64,000 nt of DNA from Pantoea sp. At-9b (GTDB lineage: Bacteria > Pseudomonadota > Gammaproteobacteria > Enterobacterales > Enterobacteriaceae). Below, in pieces: positions 38,171 through 48,334 of this stretch. Location: the NCBI RefSeq assembly GCF_000175935.2, contig NC_014837.1:2232001-2296000 (forward strand). Direction: 5' to 3'. The translations under genes and the position numbers were made by a program. Under the pieces are notes generated by a model, which saw only the letters and a program-made list of their open reading frames with translations, searched no databases and had not been told where the DNA came from. Position 1 is the first letter of the stretch. Every line of letters begins with the position of its first letter.

Positions 38171-39063
38171 TCGGGCAAGTGTCCGCGCGCTTCGTCGAAG
38201 AAATGTTGAGCCAGCGGCGTCGCCCTGCCCGGCTCAGCAATCACCAACGCGGCCTGCCGTCCCATCGGGGCGATATTAATCGGTCGGCGTTGCAGATTTT
38301 GCAGCATCTCTGGCAGCAGATGCCCGCGCGGTGACACCATCACCCCCAATCCCACCTGGGCGCTTTGCAGTAGCTGCATAATCGACGCGCTTTCGACAAT
38401 CACCCGGGGCAGTAGCTCCAGCGCCCGCAACTGACTGTCAATATAGCGACGGAAATAGCGGGTCGGCTCAGCGAGACACAAAGGCTGGCTGGCGAGCAAT
38501 GCCAGATCCAACGTCTGATGTTCCAGCAGCGCAGGAAAAAAATCGGGGTTGAACACCGCCTCCACACCGCTGTCCTTCAGCAGTGCGGTCTGGAAATGCA
38601 GCTCACGCAGCGCATTGAGTTCAAAAAAACCAATGCCACCATCGACGGTATGGCTGTTCAGCGCTTCCAGCAGTTGGTCCGCGCTCATCGCCGACACCCG
38701 GTAGTCGAGTTGCGGATAACGGGCTTCCACCGCTTTCAGCAACGCGGGTAATGCCACGCTGCACTGCGGCATCACGCCAAGGCGCAGGGTGCCATTTACC
38801 CCGTGTTTCAGCGATTCCACTTCCAGCTTCAGTCCCTGATAGACCGAAACAATCTCACGCGCCCACGCCAGCACCCGTTCGCCTTCCGGGGTAAAACCAT
38901 CAAAATTGTTGCTGCGGTTGATCAAGGACAGGCCCAGTTCGCGCTCAAGATTTTTCAGGCGCATCGATAACGTCGGCTGACTGACAAAGCTGGCTTCCGC
39001 CGCACGGCCAAAATGGCGCTCGCGCTCAAGGTTGCAAAGGTAGATTAACTGTTTGATGTCCAT
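38167..39063 (-). CDS. LysR-family transcriptional regulator
   Basis: 298-residue LysR-type regulator: winged helix-turn-helix at about residues 1-62 (HFGRAAEASFVSQPTLSMRLKNLERELGLSLINR) and a substrate-binding-like effector domain from about 90. It is not a close match to any E. coli LysR I can name. It lies 16 bp downstream of the DUF1275 gene on the same strand, so it is probably co-transcribed with it, which is unusual for LysR genes that tend to be divergent from their target. The effector is unknown. Confidence 0.88.
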   Translation of the reverse strand: MDIKQLIYLCNLERERHFGRAAEASFVSQPTLSMRLKNLERELGLSLINRSNNFDGFTPEGERVLAWAREIVSVYQGLKLEVESLKHGVNGTLRLGVMPQCSVALPALLKAVEARYPQLDYRVSAMSADQLLEALNSHTVDGGIGFFELNALRELHFQTALLKDSGVEAVFNPDFFPALLEHQTLDLALLASQPLCLAEPTRYFRRYIDSQLRALELLPRVIVESASIMQLLQSAQVGLGVMVSPRGHLLPEMLQNLQRRPINIAPMGRQAALVIAEPGRATPLAQHFFDEARGHLPD

Positions 39064-39079
39064 ACTTTTTTCACAAGGA

Positions 39080-39799
39080 TTATCGCGCCACCTGGCGGGC
39101 GCGATGCAGGGCAGTCAGTGACATCATCGTCAACATCAGGCCAATCATTAATAACAATTTGAAGCTGATGGCTTTCAGCAGCACGATCCCCACCACGCCC
39201 CCGCCGAGAAAGGCCAGTACCGTGAACAGATGCAGCTTCAGTCGTTCAATATATAACGGAGCATCTTTCGGCGACTCTTTACGGCGCAGAACATCCAGCA
39301 GCATCGCCAGCTCAATCCCGATATCAGTCGAGGTGCCTGACACATGCGTGGTCCTGACGCGTGCGTTGGAAATCCGTGTCACCACCGCATTCTGCAATCC
39401 CAGCAAGAAACTCAGGCTGAGAATCAGCTGCATGCCGGAATCGTTATTGGGAAACCAACTCTCCAGCACGCCAAGCACCAGCAAGGCGATACCCTCGATA
39501 AAGATATTGATGGCATAGATACCGCGAATCTCACGCCGCCGCCCGGCGTTGATAATCAAGGTCGAGACGGAGGACCCGGCGATAAACAACAGAATAATCA
39601 CCAGGAAAAACAGGCCGATATGCAGATCAACTTTGGCCAGATGATCCGACAGTAACGAGACGTTACCGGTCATATTGGCCGAGAAAAAACCCACGGTTTC
39701 AAACGCAGCGGTATTTAGCGCTCCGGCTACCGCCGCCAGCGTACAGGCAAGACGGCGGTCAGTATTATACGTTCTGGAACTCTCAGTGCTTAACAGCAT
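39080..39799 (-). CDS. YoaK-type DUF1275 membrane protein
   Basis: 239-residue inner-membrane protein with about six membrane segments. It bears the DUF1275 signatures DRRLACTLAAVAGALNTAAF, FFSANMTGNVSLL and LLGLQNAVVTRISNARVRTTHVSGTSTDIG. E. coli YoaK is the closest known relative; the family's function is unknown. It is upstream of a LysR gene with a 16-bp gap. It is not part of the E. coli backbone at this place. Confidence 0.85.
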   Translation of the reverse strand: MLLSTESSRTYNTDRRLACTLAAVAGALNTAAFETVGFFSANMTGNVSLLSDHLAKVDLHIGLFFLVIILLFIAGSSVSTLIINAGRRREIRGIYAINIFIEGIALLVLGVLESWFPNNDSGMQLILSLSFLLGLQNAVVTRISNARVRTTHVSGTSTDIGIELAMLLDVLRRKESPKDAPLYIERLKLHLFTVLAFLGGGVVGIVLLKAISFKLLLMIGLMLTMMSLTALHRARQVAR

Positions 39800-39878
39800 G
39801 GCATATCCCTGACAACCCTAAACCCGGCTATCATCCTGCCAGTGCTGAAGATTCTCAAGCGCTTCCACCATTTTCCTG

Positions 39879-41468
39879 TCAGGCGACACCCAGCGCACTC
39901 TTCACTTCGTTAGCGATTTTCTCCACCTGCGGGCCGTAAATCACCTGCACATCATGCTCGCTAACGCGATTGACGCCATTGGCACCGGTGGTCATCAGCG
40001 TCTGATCCACTACTTCATTCATCTGCTTAACGCGGACGCGCAGGCGGGTAAAGCAGCAATCGACGTCCTCGATATTGCCCTCACCGCCCAGCCCGCTGAT
40101 GATCACCTTGGTACGTTCATCCGCAGCCACCTGTTGCGGTTTTTGCTCATCGTCGGATTCGCGTCCCGGTGTTTCCACCCCCATACGGGTGATCACAAAA
40201 CGGAAACCGTAGTAGTAAATCGGGACGTAAATCACCCCCAGCACCAGCGTCCACCACCAGTGGGTTTTGCTGCCGCCGAGTATGCCGAACACCACCAAAT
40301 CAATCGCACCGCCCTGCACGTTGCCAATCATCAGATGCAGCAGCGACATCAACATAAACGACAGCCCCATCAACAAGGCATGCAGAATGTAAAGCACCGG
40401 CGAGACGAAGATAAAACAGAACTCCAGCGGCTCGGTGATACCGGTGGTAAAGGAGGTGAGCGCCCCCGCCAGCATCAGGGCTTTGACGCGTTGCTTATGT
40501 TCCGGACGCGCGGTGTGGTAAATCGCCAGCGCCGCCGCTGGCAGGCCGAACATCATCACCGGAATTTTACCCTGCGCGAGAAATTGCGTAGCGGCCCGCA
40601 CCGTGTCATCCGGGATCGCTCCCGGGTTGGTCAGCGAGGTGTTAAAGATGTTCAGCGCCCCGACAATGGTGTGTCCCTCCACCGTCGCCATGCCGCCAAT
40701 CGGGGTGAAACGCACGGTTTCGTTGAGGATATGGTGCAAACCGGTTGGGATCAGCAGACGTTCGCAGGCACCCAATAAGAACGCCCCGTACTGACCGCTT
40801 TTTCCGATCATCTGCCCTACCCAGGCGATAGCGGCACCGATAGTCGGCCAGATTAACGCCAGCAACACGCCAATTAACGGCAACACCACCACGGTAACAA
40901 TCGGCACGAAGCGCCGCCCACCGAAAAAGCTGATGGCGGTGGGCAGTTGCTGAGTATAAAAACGGTTATGCAGCGCTACGGTGATCAGCCCGGCAATTAC
41001 CCCGCCGAGCACGCTCATGTTGTAAGTGAAGATCCCCAGCATGTCGATATATTCTGCCGAGGTCATCATGGCCGTGGTCTGGTCCATCCCGGCTGCCTGC
41101 AACGCTTGCGGCGTGGTGGTCGCGGCGGTTAGCCCTTTGGCGGCCAGCGTAGTACTGATGCCGACATTCATGACGATATAGCCAATCACAGCGGCAAAGG
41201 CGGCGGTGGGTTTCTCTGCTTTTGCCAGTCCAATCGCACTGGCAACAGCAAAGAACACCGGCAGGTTGGCGAACAACGCACCCGCGACTTTACGGATAAA
41301 ACCAATGATCAACTGCGGCACCTGCAGGTGCGCGAATGCATCCCCGGTGATTGCCGGGTTCTGCATCGCCGCGGCGAGGCCGAGGAAGATCCCGGCGGCG
41401 GCAATCACCGAGATGGGCATCATCAAGGCTTTACCGAAGGCGTGAATTTGGCTGGCCAGATTCTTCAT
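39879..41468 (-). CDS. PTS EIICB permease of the glucose/maltose/GlcNAc family
   Basis: 529-residue sugar phosphotransferase transporter. The EIIC domain (about 1-420, ten membrane segments) has PTGLHHILNETVRF and GITEPLEFCFIF, typical of the glucose superfamily and most like MalX. The EIIB domain (about 445-529) has DVDCCFTRLRV; the phosphorylated Cys should be Cys472, with a second Cys471 where relatives have Ala or Asn. EIIA is absent, so Crr would be the donor. The sugar is not known. It is divergent from the YdeP-like gene, and an 8-bp inverted repeat lies just upstream. Confidence 0.9.
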   Translation of the reverse strand: MKNLASQIHAFGKALMMPISVIAAAGIFLGLAAAMQNPAITGDAFAHLQVPQLIIGFIRKVAGALFANLPVFFAVASAIGLAKAEKPTAAFAAVIGYIVMNVGISTTLAAKGLTAATTTPQALQAAGMDQTTAMMTSAEYIDMLGIFTYNMSVLGGVIAGLITVALHNRFYTQQLPTAISFFGGRRFVPIVTVVVLPLIGVLLALIWPTIGAAIAWVGQMIGKSGQYGAFLLGACERLLIPTGLHHILNETVRFTPIGGMATVEGHTIVGALNIFNTSLTNPGAIPDDTVRAATQFLAQGKIPVMMFGLPAAALAIYHTARPEHKQRVKALMLAGALTSFTTGITEPLEFCFIFVSPVLYILHALLMGLSFMLMSLLHLMIGNVQGGAIDLVVFGILGGSKTHWWWTLVLGVIYVPIYYYGFRFVITRMGVETPGRESDDEQKPQQVAADERTKVIISGLGGEGNIEDVDCCFTRLRVRVKQMNEVVDQTLMTTGANGVNRVSEHDVQVIYGPQVEKIANEVKSALGVA

Positions 41469-41483
41469 GGTTCAAACCCTTGC

Positions 41484-41505
41484 AATAATTGAAAGTACAA
41501 TTATT
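41484..41505. promoter_or_regulatory. Operator-like inverted repeat upstream of the PTS gene
   Basis: AATAATTG (41484-41491) / CAATTATT (41498-41505), perfect 8-bp arms with a 6-bp centre, 16 bp upstream of the PTS start codon. The shape suits a dimeric repressor site or a leader hairpin. No LacI or GntR regulator gene is adjacent. Confidence 0.5.
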
Positions 41506-41716
41506 AGCCAGTTATCCGCATCGCACGTAACCACGCCCGGGCGACGATCCGCCAAAGTTTGAACTGGCTCACGCTTCTGTCCGTTTTACGCGATAAACGC
41601 CAACTATCGCACCATTAAGTCAATCAATTAGACAACTTTTGCTGTCAGTCGCAAACTTCTCACCAACAGTCGACATATCCTGATAACAACTCCTAAACAA
41701 TAAGCCTGCATTTACT

Positions 41717-44023
41717 ATGAAATTTAAACGTAAAATTCAGCCCTACCGCGCTGCTGCGGGTGGATGGGGCTCTTTGGAAGCAACCACCCGTTTTGTCCTT
41801 GATAGCAAAGCTGCCCTGAAAAACATGCGCAACCTGCTGCGTATGAACAAAGCACGCGGCTTTGACTGCCCGGGTTGTGCATGGGGCGATGACAACAAAA
41901 GTACTTTTAGTTTCTGCGAGAACGGGGCCAAAGCGGTGACCTGGGAAGCGACCCGCCGCGTGGTGGAACCGGCGTTCTTTGCGCAGCACAGCGTCAGCAC
42001 GCTGTATCAACAAAGTGACTATTTCCTCGAATACCAGGGCCGTCTGACCCACCCGTTGCGCTACAACCGCGACACCGATCATTATGAGCCAATCAGCTGG
42101 GATGAGGCTTTTGCGCTGGTTGCCAGCCATTTACAGGCGATGGATCATCCCGACCAGATGGAGCTGTATACCTCCGGTCGCGCCAGCAACGAGGCTTCGT
42201 GGCTGTATCAATTGTTTGGCCGCCTGATGGGCACCAACAACTTCCCCGATTGTTCTAACATGTGTCATGAAGCCAGTGGTTCTGGCCTGAAACGCAGCAT
42301 TGGCGTCGGTAAAGGCACCATCCGTCTTGACGATTTTGATCACGCCGATGCGATTTTTGTTTTCGGCCAGAATCCCGGCACCAACCACCCGCGCATGCTG
42401 CACAGCCTGCGCCACGCCGCCGATCACGGTGCGCGTATCGTCACCTTCAATACCTTGCGTGAACGTGGTCTGGAGCGTTTTGCCGATCCGCAAAAACCGC
42501 TGGAAGTGGTGACCTCCATGGCTGGCACCATCAGTTCTGCCTATTACCAGCCGAATCTGGGTGGTGATATGGCAGCGATTCGCGGCATGGTGAAAACGCT
42601 GCTGGAAACCCATCGCGCATTGATTGCCGCTGGCGAAAAAGGTCTGTTCGACGAAACCTTTATCAACGCTGCGACACAAGGCGTGGAAGCCTATCTGACG
42701 GCGGTAGATAACACGCGCTGGGATGATATCGTGCGTCAGTCCGGTCTGAGCGAAGCGCAGATCCGTGAGGCCGCGGCCATTTACCAAAGCGCTGACCGGG
42801 TGATCTGTACTTGGGCGATGGGCATCACCCAACATAAGCATTCGGTTGATACGGTGCGCGAAATCGTCAACCTGCAACTGCTGTTTGGTCAGCTGGGCAA
42901 GAAAGGCGCGGGCCTGTGTCCGGTACGTGGTCACAGTAATGTGCAGGGCAACCGCACCATGGGCATCGACGAGAAGCCGAATAAACCGTTCCTCGATGCG
43001 TTAGGTAAGCATTTTGATTTCGAACCCCCTCGTGAGCACGGCCACAACACCGTTGAGGCACTGAACGCCATGCTGCGCGATGAAGTGAAGGTACTGATCG
43101 CACTGGGCGGTAACCTGGCGGCGGCAGCACCGGATTCTCCGTTGACGGAAGAAGCGCTGCAACGTTGTGGGCTGACGGTGCATATCAGCACCAAACTTAA
43201 CCGCAGCCATCTGGTGCCGGGTCATGAAGGTTTGATTCTGCCGACGCTGGGCCGCACTGAGCGCGATCGCCAGGCAACCGGTAACCAGTTTGTCACCGTC
43301 GAAGACTCCTTCAGCATGGTGCACGCCTCTGAAGGCGTGGGCATTCCGCTGGCGGATACCCAACGTTCAGAAACCGCGATTGTGGCCGGTATCGCCCATG
43401 CGACCATGGGGAGTGAGAAGGTGGACTGGCTGGCGCTGGCCGGTGATTACAATCTGATCCGCGATCATATCGCCGCCACCATTCCGGGCTTTGCTGACTT
43501 CAACACCAAATGCGATATCCCCGGCGGTTTTTACCTCGGTAACGCCGCAGCAGAACTGCGTTTCAACACCCCGTCGCAGAAAGCAGAGTTCAGCAATGCC
43601 GCGCTGCCCACCTCCTTGTTCCCGCAGTTGGGCGACGTGGAAGTGCCATTTACGCTGCAAACCCTGCGTTCGCATGACCAGTACAACACCACCATTTACG
43701 GCCTCGATGACCGTTATCGTGGCGTGTACGGCCAGCGTGAAGTGGTGTTTATTCACCCGGATGATATGCAGGCGCTGGGCTTCAGTGAAGGCCAACTGGT
43801 GGATATTGAAACCTTGTGGAACGACGGCCTGACCCGTCGCGTCAGTGGTTTCAAACTGGTGCCGTACAATATTCCGCGCGGCAACCTGGCGGCGTATTAC
43901 CCGGAAACCAACCCACTCGTCCCCCTGTCCAGCTTTGGTGATGGCAGCGGTACGCCGACCTCAAAATCGGTGCCGGTCAAACTGGCTTTAACCGCCGCCG
44001 TACCAACCCAACGCATTGCCTGA
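41717..44023 (+). CDS. YdeP-type FdhF-like molybdopterin oxidoreductase
   Basis: 768-residue member of the formate-dehydrogenase-alpha-like family (TIGR01701 type). E. coli YdeP, linked to acid resistance, is the nearest relative I know: both begin with a K-rich start, AAGGWG and later GFDCPGCAW (Cys51, Cys54). Molybdopterin-guanine-dinucleotide binding segments are visible (CSNMCHEASGSGL, GQNPGTNHPRML, CPVRGHSNVQGNRTMG). There is no selenocysteine codon and no signal peptide, so it is cytoplasmic. The substrate is unknown. Monocistronic, with its own terminator. Confidence 0.88.
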   Translation: MKFKRKIQPYRAAAGGWGSLEATTRFVLDSKAALKNMRNLLRMNKARGFDCPGCAWGDDNKSTFSFCENGAKAVTWEATRRVVEPAFFAQHSVSTLYQQSDYFLEYQGRLTHPLRYNRDTDHYEPISWDEAFALVASHLQAMDHPDQMELYTSGRASNEASWLYQLFGRLMGTNNFPDCSNMCHEASGSGLKRSIGVGKGTIRLDDFDHADAIFVFGQNPGTNHPRMLHSLRHAADHGARIVTFNTLRERGLERFADPQKPLEVVTSMAGTISSAYYQPNLGGDMAAIRGMVKTLLETHRALIAAGEKGLFDETFINAATQGVEAYLTAVDNTRWDDIVRQSGLSEAQIREAAAIYQSADRVICTWAMGITQHKHSVDTVREIVNLQLLFGQLGKKGAGLCPVRGHSNVQGNRTMGIDEKPNKPFLDALGKHFDFEPPREHGHNTVEALNAMLRDEVKVLIALGGNLAAAAPDSPLTEEALQRCGLTVHISTKLNRSHLVPGHEGLILPTLGRTERDRQATGNQFVTVEDSFSMVHASEGVGIPLADTQRSETAIVAGIAHATMGSEKVDWLALAGDYNLIRDHIAATIPGFADFNTKCDIPGGFYLGNAAAELRFNTPSQKAEFSNAALPTSLFPQLGDVEVPFTLQTLRSHDQYNTTIYGLDDRYRGVYGQREVVFIHPDDMQALGFSEGQLVDIETLWNDGLTRRVSGFKLVPYNIPRGNLAAYYPETNPLVPLSSFGDGSGTPTSKSVPVKLALTAAVPTQRIA

Positions 44024-44040
44024 TCCGAAGGTTATCAGAA

Positions 44041-44075
44041 GGTAAAAAGCCGCGCTAAACGGCTTTTTACCCTGT
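44041..44075 (+). terminator. Terminator of the YdeP-like gene
   Basis: Twelve-bp perfect stem GGTAAAAAGCCG (44041-44052) / CGGCTTTTTACC (44060-44071) with the T-run inside the distal arm. Confidence 0.85.
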
Positions 44076-44147
44076 TTTGGCCTTGCCGCGCGGGTATGAT
44101 TCGCGTAAAAATGTCAGCCGCTCTTAGGCCACGAAACTAAATAAATT

Positions 44148-46082
44148 ATGTTCCAGGATAACCCGCTGCTCGCGCAGCTGAAAGAGAAGCTCCACGCGCA
44201 GACGCCGCGCGCCGAAGGCGTGGTGAAAGGCACGGAAAAAGGTTTTGGCTTTCTGGAGGTTGATGCTCAGAAAAGCTACTTCATTCCACCGCCGCAAATG
44301 AAGAAAGTGATGCACGGCGACCGTATCGTTGCGGTGATCCACACCGATAAAGATCGCGAAAGTGCCGAGCCGGAAAGCCTGGTTGAGCCGTTCCTGACGC
44401 GTTTTGTCGGCCGCGTGCAGAAGAAAGATGATCGCCTGTCTATCGTGCCGGATCATCCACTGCTGAAAGATGCCATCCAGTGCCGTGCCGCCCGTGATGT
44501 CACCCACGATTTCCAGGCCGGTGACTGGGCCGTGGCGGAAATGCGCCGCCACCCGCTGAAAGGCGATCGCGGTTTTTATGCCGAACTGACCGAATTTATC
44601 ACCACTGCGGATGACCATCTGGCACCGTGGTGGGTGACGCTGTCGCGTCACAACCTGGAACGCGAAGCGCCGGAAGTCGGTTTTGGCGAGATGCTGGATG
44701 AACATCTGACGCGTGAAGACCTGACCGCGCTCGATTTCGTCACCATCGACAGCGCCAGCACCGAAGATATGGACGATGCGTTGTACGCGGAAGAGACTGC
44801 CGAAGGCAACCTGCTGCTGACCATCGCCATTGCCGATCCTACCGCTTATGTGCCAGAAGGCAGCGCGCTGGACAAACTGGCCGCCAAACGCGCCTTCACC
44901 AACTACCTGCCCGGCTTTAACATTCCCATGCTGCCGCGTGAACTGTCTGATGACGTTTGCTCATTGCGCCCGAATGTCCGCCGTCCGGCACTGGCGTGCC
45001 GTGTCACCGTGCTGAAAGACGGTAGCCTGGCCGACGATATCCACTTCTTCGCGGCGTGGATCGAGTCTAAAGCCAAGCTGGTGTATGACGAGGTGTCAGA
45101 CTGGCTGGAAAACAGCGGCAGCTGGCAGCCCGGCAGTGAGGCGATTGCCCAGCAGATCCGTCTGCTGCATCGTCTGTGCCTGGCGCGCAGTGACTGGCGT
45201 CAGACCCATGCGCTGGTGTTCAAAGATCGCCCGGACTACCGTTTCGTGCTGGGTGAAAAAGGCGAAGTGCTGGATATCATCGCTGAGCCACGCCGCATTG
45301 CTAACCGTATCGTTGAAGAAGCGATGATCCTCGCCAACGTCTGTGCCGCTAACGTGCTGCAACAGAAGTTGGGCTTCGGTATCTACAACGTGCACACCGG
45401 TTTCGACCTCGCCAACGCCGAACAGGCAGCAGGCGTGCTGGCTGGTCACGGTATTACCGTTGATGCGCAGGCCATCACCACGCTGGACGGCTTCCGTCAG
45501 CTGCGTCGTGAACTGGATGCCCAGCCGACCCAGTACCTCGACAGCCGTATTCGTCGCTTCCAGGCCTTTGCCGAAATCAGCACTGAGCCAGGCCCACACT
45601 TCGGCCTTGGTCTTGAGGCTTACGCAACCTGGACGTCGCCGATTCGTAAGTTTGGTGACATGATCAACCACCGTCTGCTGAAAGCCATCATTCGCGGTGA
45701 AGCGATCAAGCGCCCGCAGGATGAGCTGACGGTGACCATGGGTGAACGTCGTCGTCTGAACCGTATGGCCGAGCGTGATGTGGGCGACTGGCTGTACGCA
45801 CGTTTCCTCGCCCCGTTTGCCGGTGGCGATCGCAAGTTCAGCGCCGAGATCATCGACGTCTCGCGCGGTGGTATGCGTGTGCGCCTGCTGGAGAATGGCG
45901 CGGTGGCCTTTATCCCTGCCCCGTTCATCCACGCGGTGCGTGATGAGCTGGTGTGCTCGCAGGAAAGCGGCACCGTGCAGATCAAAGGCGAAGTCGCTTA
46001 TCGCGTCACCGATGTGATTGATGTGACCATCGCCGAAGTGCGCATGGAAACCCGCAGCGTCGTCGCGCGCCCTGCCGCCTGA
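44148..46082 (+). CDS. rnb: Exoribonuclease II
   Basis: Processive 3'-5' exoribonuclease that degrades unstructured mRNA. The 644 residues equal E. coli RNase II. The N-terminal cold-shock domains are followed by the RNB domain, with the catalytic acidic residues Asp201, Asp207, Asp209 and Asp210 in [13 protein letters not shown], and a C-terminal S1 domain ([31 protein letters not shown]). All active-site residues are intact. Confidence 0.97.
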   Translation: MFQDNPLLAQLKEKLHAQTPRAEGVVKGTEKGFGFLEVDAQKSYFIPPPQMKKVMHGDRIVAVIHTDKDRESAEPESLVEPFLTRFVGRVQKKDDRLSIVPDHPLLKDAIQCRAARDVTHDFQAGDWAVAEMRRHPLKGDRGFYAELTEFITTADDHLAPWWVTLSRHNLEREAPEVGFGEMLDEHLTREDLTALDFVTIDSASTEDMDDALYAEETAEGNLLLTIAIADPTAYVPEGSALDKLAAKRAFTNYLPGFNIPMLPRELSDDVCSLRPNVRRPALACRVTVLKDGSLADDIHFFAAWIESKAKLVYDEVSDWLENSGSWQPGSEAIAQQIRLLHRLCLARSDWRQTHALVFKDRPDYRFVLGEKGEVLDIIAEPRRIANRIVEEAMILANVCAANVLQQKLGFGIYNVHTGFDLANAEQAAGVLAGHGITVDAQAITTLDGFRQLRRELDAQPTQYLDSRIRRFQAFAEISTEPGPHFGLGLEAYATWTSPIRKFGDMINHRLLKAIIRGEAIKRPQDELTVTMGERRRLNRMAERDVGDWLYARFLAPFAGGDRKFSAEIIDVSRGGMRVRLLENGAVAFIPAPFIHAVRDELVCSQESGTVQIKGEVAYRVTDVIDVTIAEVRMETRSVVARPAA

Positions 46083-46094
46083 GCATGAAAACTC

Positions 46095-46125
46095 GCGGGA
46101 TAACAGCTGTTATCCCGCATTTTTC
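46095..46125 (+). terminator. Terminator of rnb
   Basis: Perfect 12-bp arms starting GCGGGATAACA (46095) and ending at 46118, with almost no loop, followed by ATTTTTC. Confidence 0.88.
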
Positions 46126-46267
46126 CCCGCCATATTAAACAATTGTTAAATTTGCTCCTCGCTTCACACTTCTTTATCGATTCGCTGTCGCTTACATTCC
46201 ATTACATTATTTTTAACTTGTTGTATTCGATCGTTTATTTTTCCCGGTCCCTACAAGGAGTTAACTC

Positions 46268-48334
46268 ATGAACAACGTCAAAACCGGATTGATCTGGTTC
46301 GCGGTGGCGTTAATTGGTGCGGCGTCGTTCGCCATGCTGGCGCTAAGCCGTGGCGAGCACGTCAATGCCGTCTGGCTGGTCATCGCCGCCGTGGCCTGCT
46401 ACAGCATCGCTTATCGCTTTTACAGCCTGTTTATTGCCCGCCGTATCTTCGAACTGGACGACCGCCGTCGTACCCCGGCGGAACGTTTCAACGATGGGCT
46501 GGATTACGTGCCCACCAACAAGTGGGTGCTGTTCGGCCACCACTTTGCCGCTATTGCCGGTGCGGGTCCGCTGGTCGGCCCCATTCTTGCGGCACAAATG
46601 GGTTTCCTCCCCGGCACCATCTGGATTCTGGTCGGGGTGATGCTGGCCGGTGCCGTGCAGGATTTCCTCGTGCTGTTTATCTCTACGCGTCGCGATGGCC
46701 GCTCACTCGGGGAAATGGCGCGCCAGGAGCTTGGCAACTTTGCCGGGGTGATCACCATGCTCGGCGCACTGGGGGTGATGATTATTATTCTTTCTGCCCT
46801 GGCGCTGGTGGTGGTCAAAGCGCTGGCTAACAGTCCCTGGGGCTTGTTCACCATCGCCGCCACCATTCCGATTGCCCTGTTTATGGGCGTGTATATGCGC
46901 TTTTTGCGTCCGGGGAAAATCGCCGAAGTGTCGGTAATCGGTTTTGTCCTGATGATGGCAGCCATTATTTTTGGCGGTGATATTGCACAACATCCGTTCT
47001 GGGGACCGTTCTTTACCCTAAAAGGCACCGAACTTACCTGGGTGCTGGTGATTTATGGTTTCGTTGCCTCATCGCTGCCGGTATGGCTGTTGCTGGCACC
47101 GCGTGATTATCTCTCTACCTTCCTGAAAATTGGCGTAATTATCGGTCTGGCGGTCGGCATTTTGTTTGCCATGCCGGAACTGAAAATGCCAGCAGTGACC
47201 AAATTTATTGATGGCACCGGCCCGGTGTTCTCCGGTGCGCTGTTCCCGTTCCTGTTTATTACCATCGCCTGTGGCGCGATTTCCGGCTTCCATGCGCTGG
47301 TCTCCAGCGGCACGACCCCGAAACTGGTGGAACGTGAAAGCCATATTCGCTTTATTGGCTACGGCGCAATGCTGATGGAATCCTTCGTTGCCATCATGGC
47401 GCTGATTTGTGCATCGGTACTGGACCCGGGGGTCTACTTTGCGATGAACGCACCGGCGGCGCTGATTGGCACCACGGTGGAGAATGCCTCGCAGGTGATC
47501 AACGGTTGGGGCTTTGTCGTCACACCGGAAATGCTGACCACCATCGCCTCTGAAGTGGGTGAAAATACGATTTTGTCGCGCGCCGGAGGGGCACCGACCT
47601 TTGCCGTGGGGATGGCACACATTATCACCGACGTGTTCAACAGCCGCGCCATGATGGCGTTCTGGTATCACTTCGCCATCCTGTTTGAAGCGCTGTTTAT
47701 CCTTACCGCTGTCGATGCCGGTACCCGTGCCTGTCGTTTTATGGTGCAGGATTTGGTCGGCACCGTGGTGCCGTCACTGGCTAACAACCGCTCATGGTTC
47801 GGCAATATGGCGGGCACCACCGTGGCCGTGGCCGGTTGGGGTTTCTTTGTCTATCAGGGTGTGGTCGATCCACTGGGAGGCATCAATACCTTGTGGCCGT
47901 TGTTCGGCATCGGTAACCAGATGCTGGCATCAATGGCACTGATACTCGGCACCGTGGTGCTGTTTAAGATGAAGAAACAGCGTTACGCCTGGGTGACCAT
48001 TCTGCCGACCGCGTGGTTGTTTATCACCTCGATGACCGCCGGATGGCAGAAAATTTTCCATGAAAAACCGTCGATTGGTTTTCTTGCCCAGGCCAATAAA
48101 TTCCGCAAAGGGCTGGATGAAGGGGTGATTATCGCCCCCGCGAAAACCGTCGCCGATATGCAAACCATTGTCTTCAGCAACCAAATCAACGCCGTGCTGT
48201 GCGGTTTCTTTATGCTGGTGGCCGTCACCATGCTGATTGCGGCCTTCTTTGTTATTCGCCGCGCCCTGCGCAGTGACGTACCTACCGTGCATGAGGCTCC
48301 GGTTTCGCTACGCAAGGAGGTGCGTAATGTCTGA
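46268..48334 (+). CDS. CstA-family carbon-starvation transporter
   Basis: 688-residue inner-membrane protein with about 16-18 membrane segments. Conserved stretches GLDYVPTNKWVLFGHHFAAIAGAGPLVGPILAAQMG, FLFITIACGAISGFHALVSSGTTPK and AFWYHFAILFEALFILTAVDAGTR are shared with E. coli CstA (peptide or pyruvate uptake) and BtsT (pyruvate/H+ symporter). It is about equally distant from the two by eye, so I do not give a symbol. A very good AAGGAG site precedes the ATG. The YbdD-type partner overlaps its end by 8 bp, a typical pairing. This pair is not at this place in E. coli. Confidence 0.9.
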   Translation: MNNVKTGLIWFAVALIGAASFAMLALSRGEHVNAVWLVIAAVACYSIAYRFYSLFIARRIFELDDRRRTPAERFNDGLDYVPTNKWVLFGHHFAAIAGAGPLVGPILAAQMGFLPGTIWILVGVMLAGAVQDFLVLFISTRRDGRSLGEMARQELGNFAGVITMLGALGVMIIILSALALVVVKALANSPWGLFTIAATIPIALFMGVYMRFLRPGKIAEVSVIGFVLMMAAIIFGGDIAQHPFWGPFFTLKGTELTWVLVIYGFVASSLPVWLLLAPRDYLSTFLKIGVIIGLAVGILFAMPELKMPAVTKFIDGTGPVFSGALFPFLFITIACGAISGFHALVSSGTTPKLVERESHIRFIGYGAMLMESFVAIMALICASVLDPGVYFAMNAPAALIGTTVENASQVINGWGFVVTPEMLTTIASEVGENTILSRAGGAPTFAVGMAHIITDVFNSRAMMAFWYHFAILFEALFILTAVDAGTRACRFMVQDLVGTVVPSLANNRSWFGNMAGTTVAVAGWGFFVYQGVVDPLGGINTLWPLFGIGNQMLASMALILGTVVLFKMKKQRYAWVTILPTAWLFITSMTAGWQKIFHEKPSIGFLAQANKFRKGLDEGVIIAPAKTVADMQTIVFSNQINAVLCGFFMLVAVTMLIAAFFVIRRALRSDVPTVHEAPVSLRKEVRNV

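Noticed and set aside
39954..40778. A 274-residue plus-strand ORF inside the PTS gene
   Set aside because: Shadow frame rich in His, Arg and Gln, as expected opposite a membrane protein.
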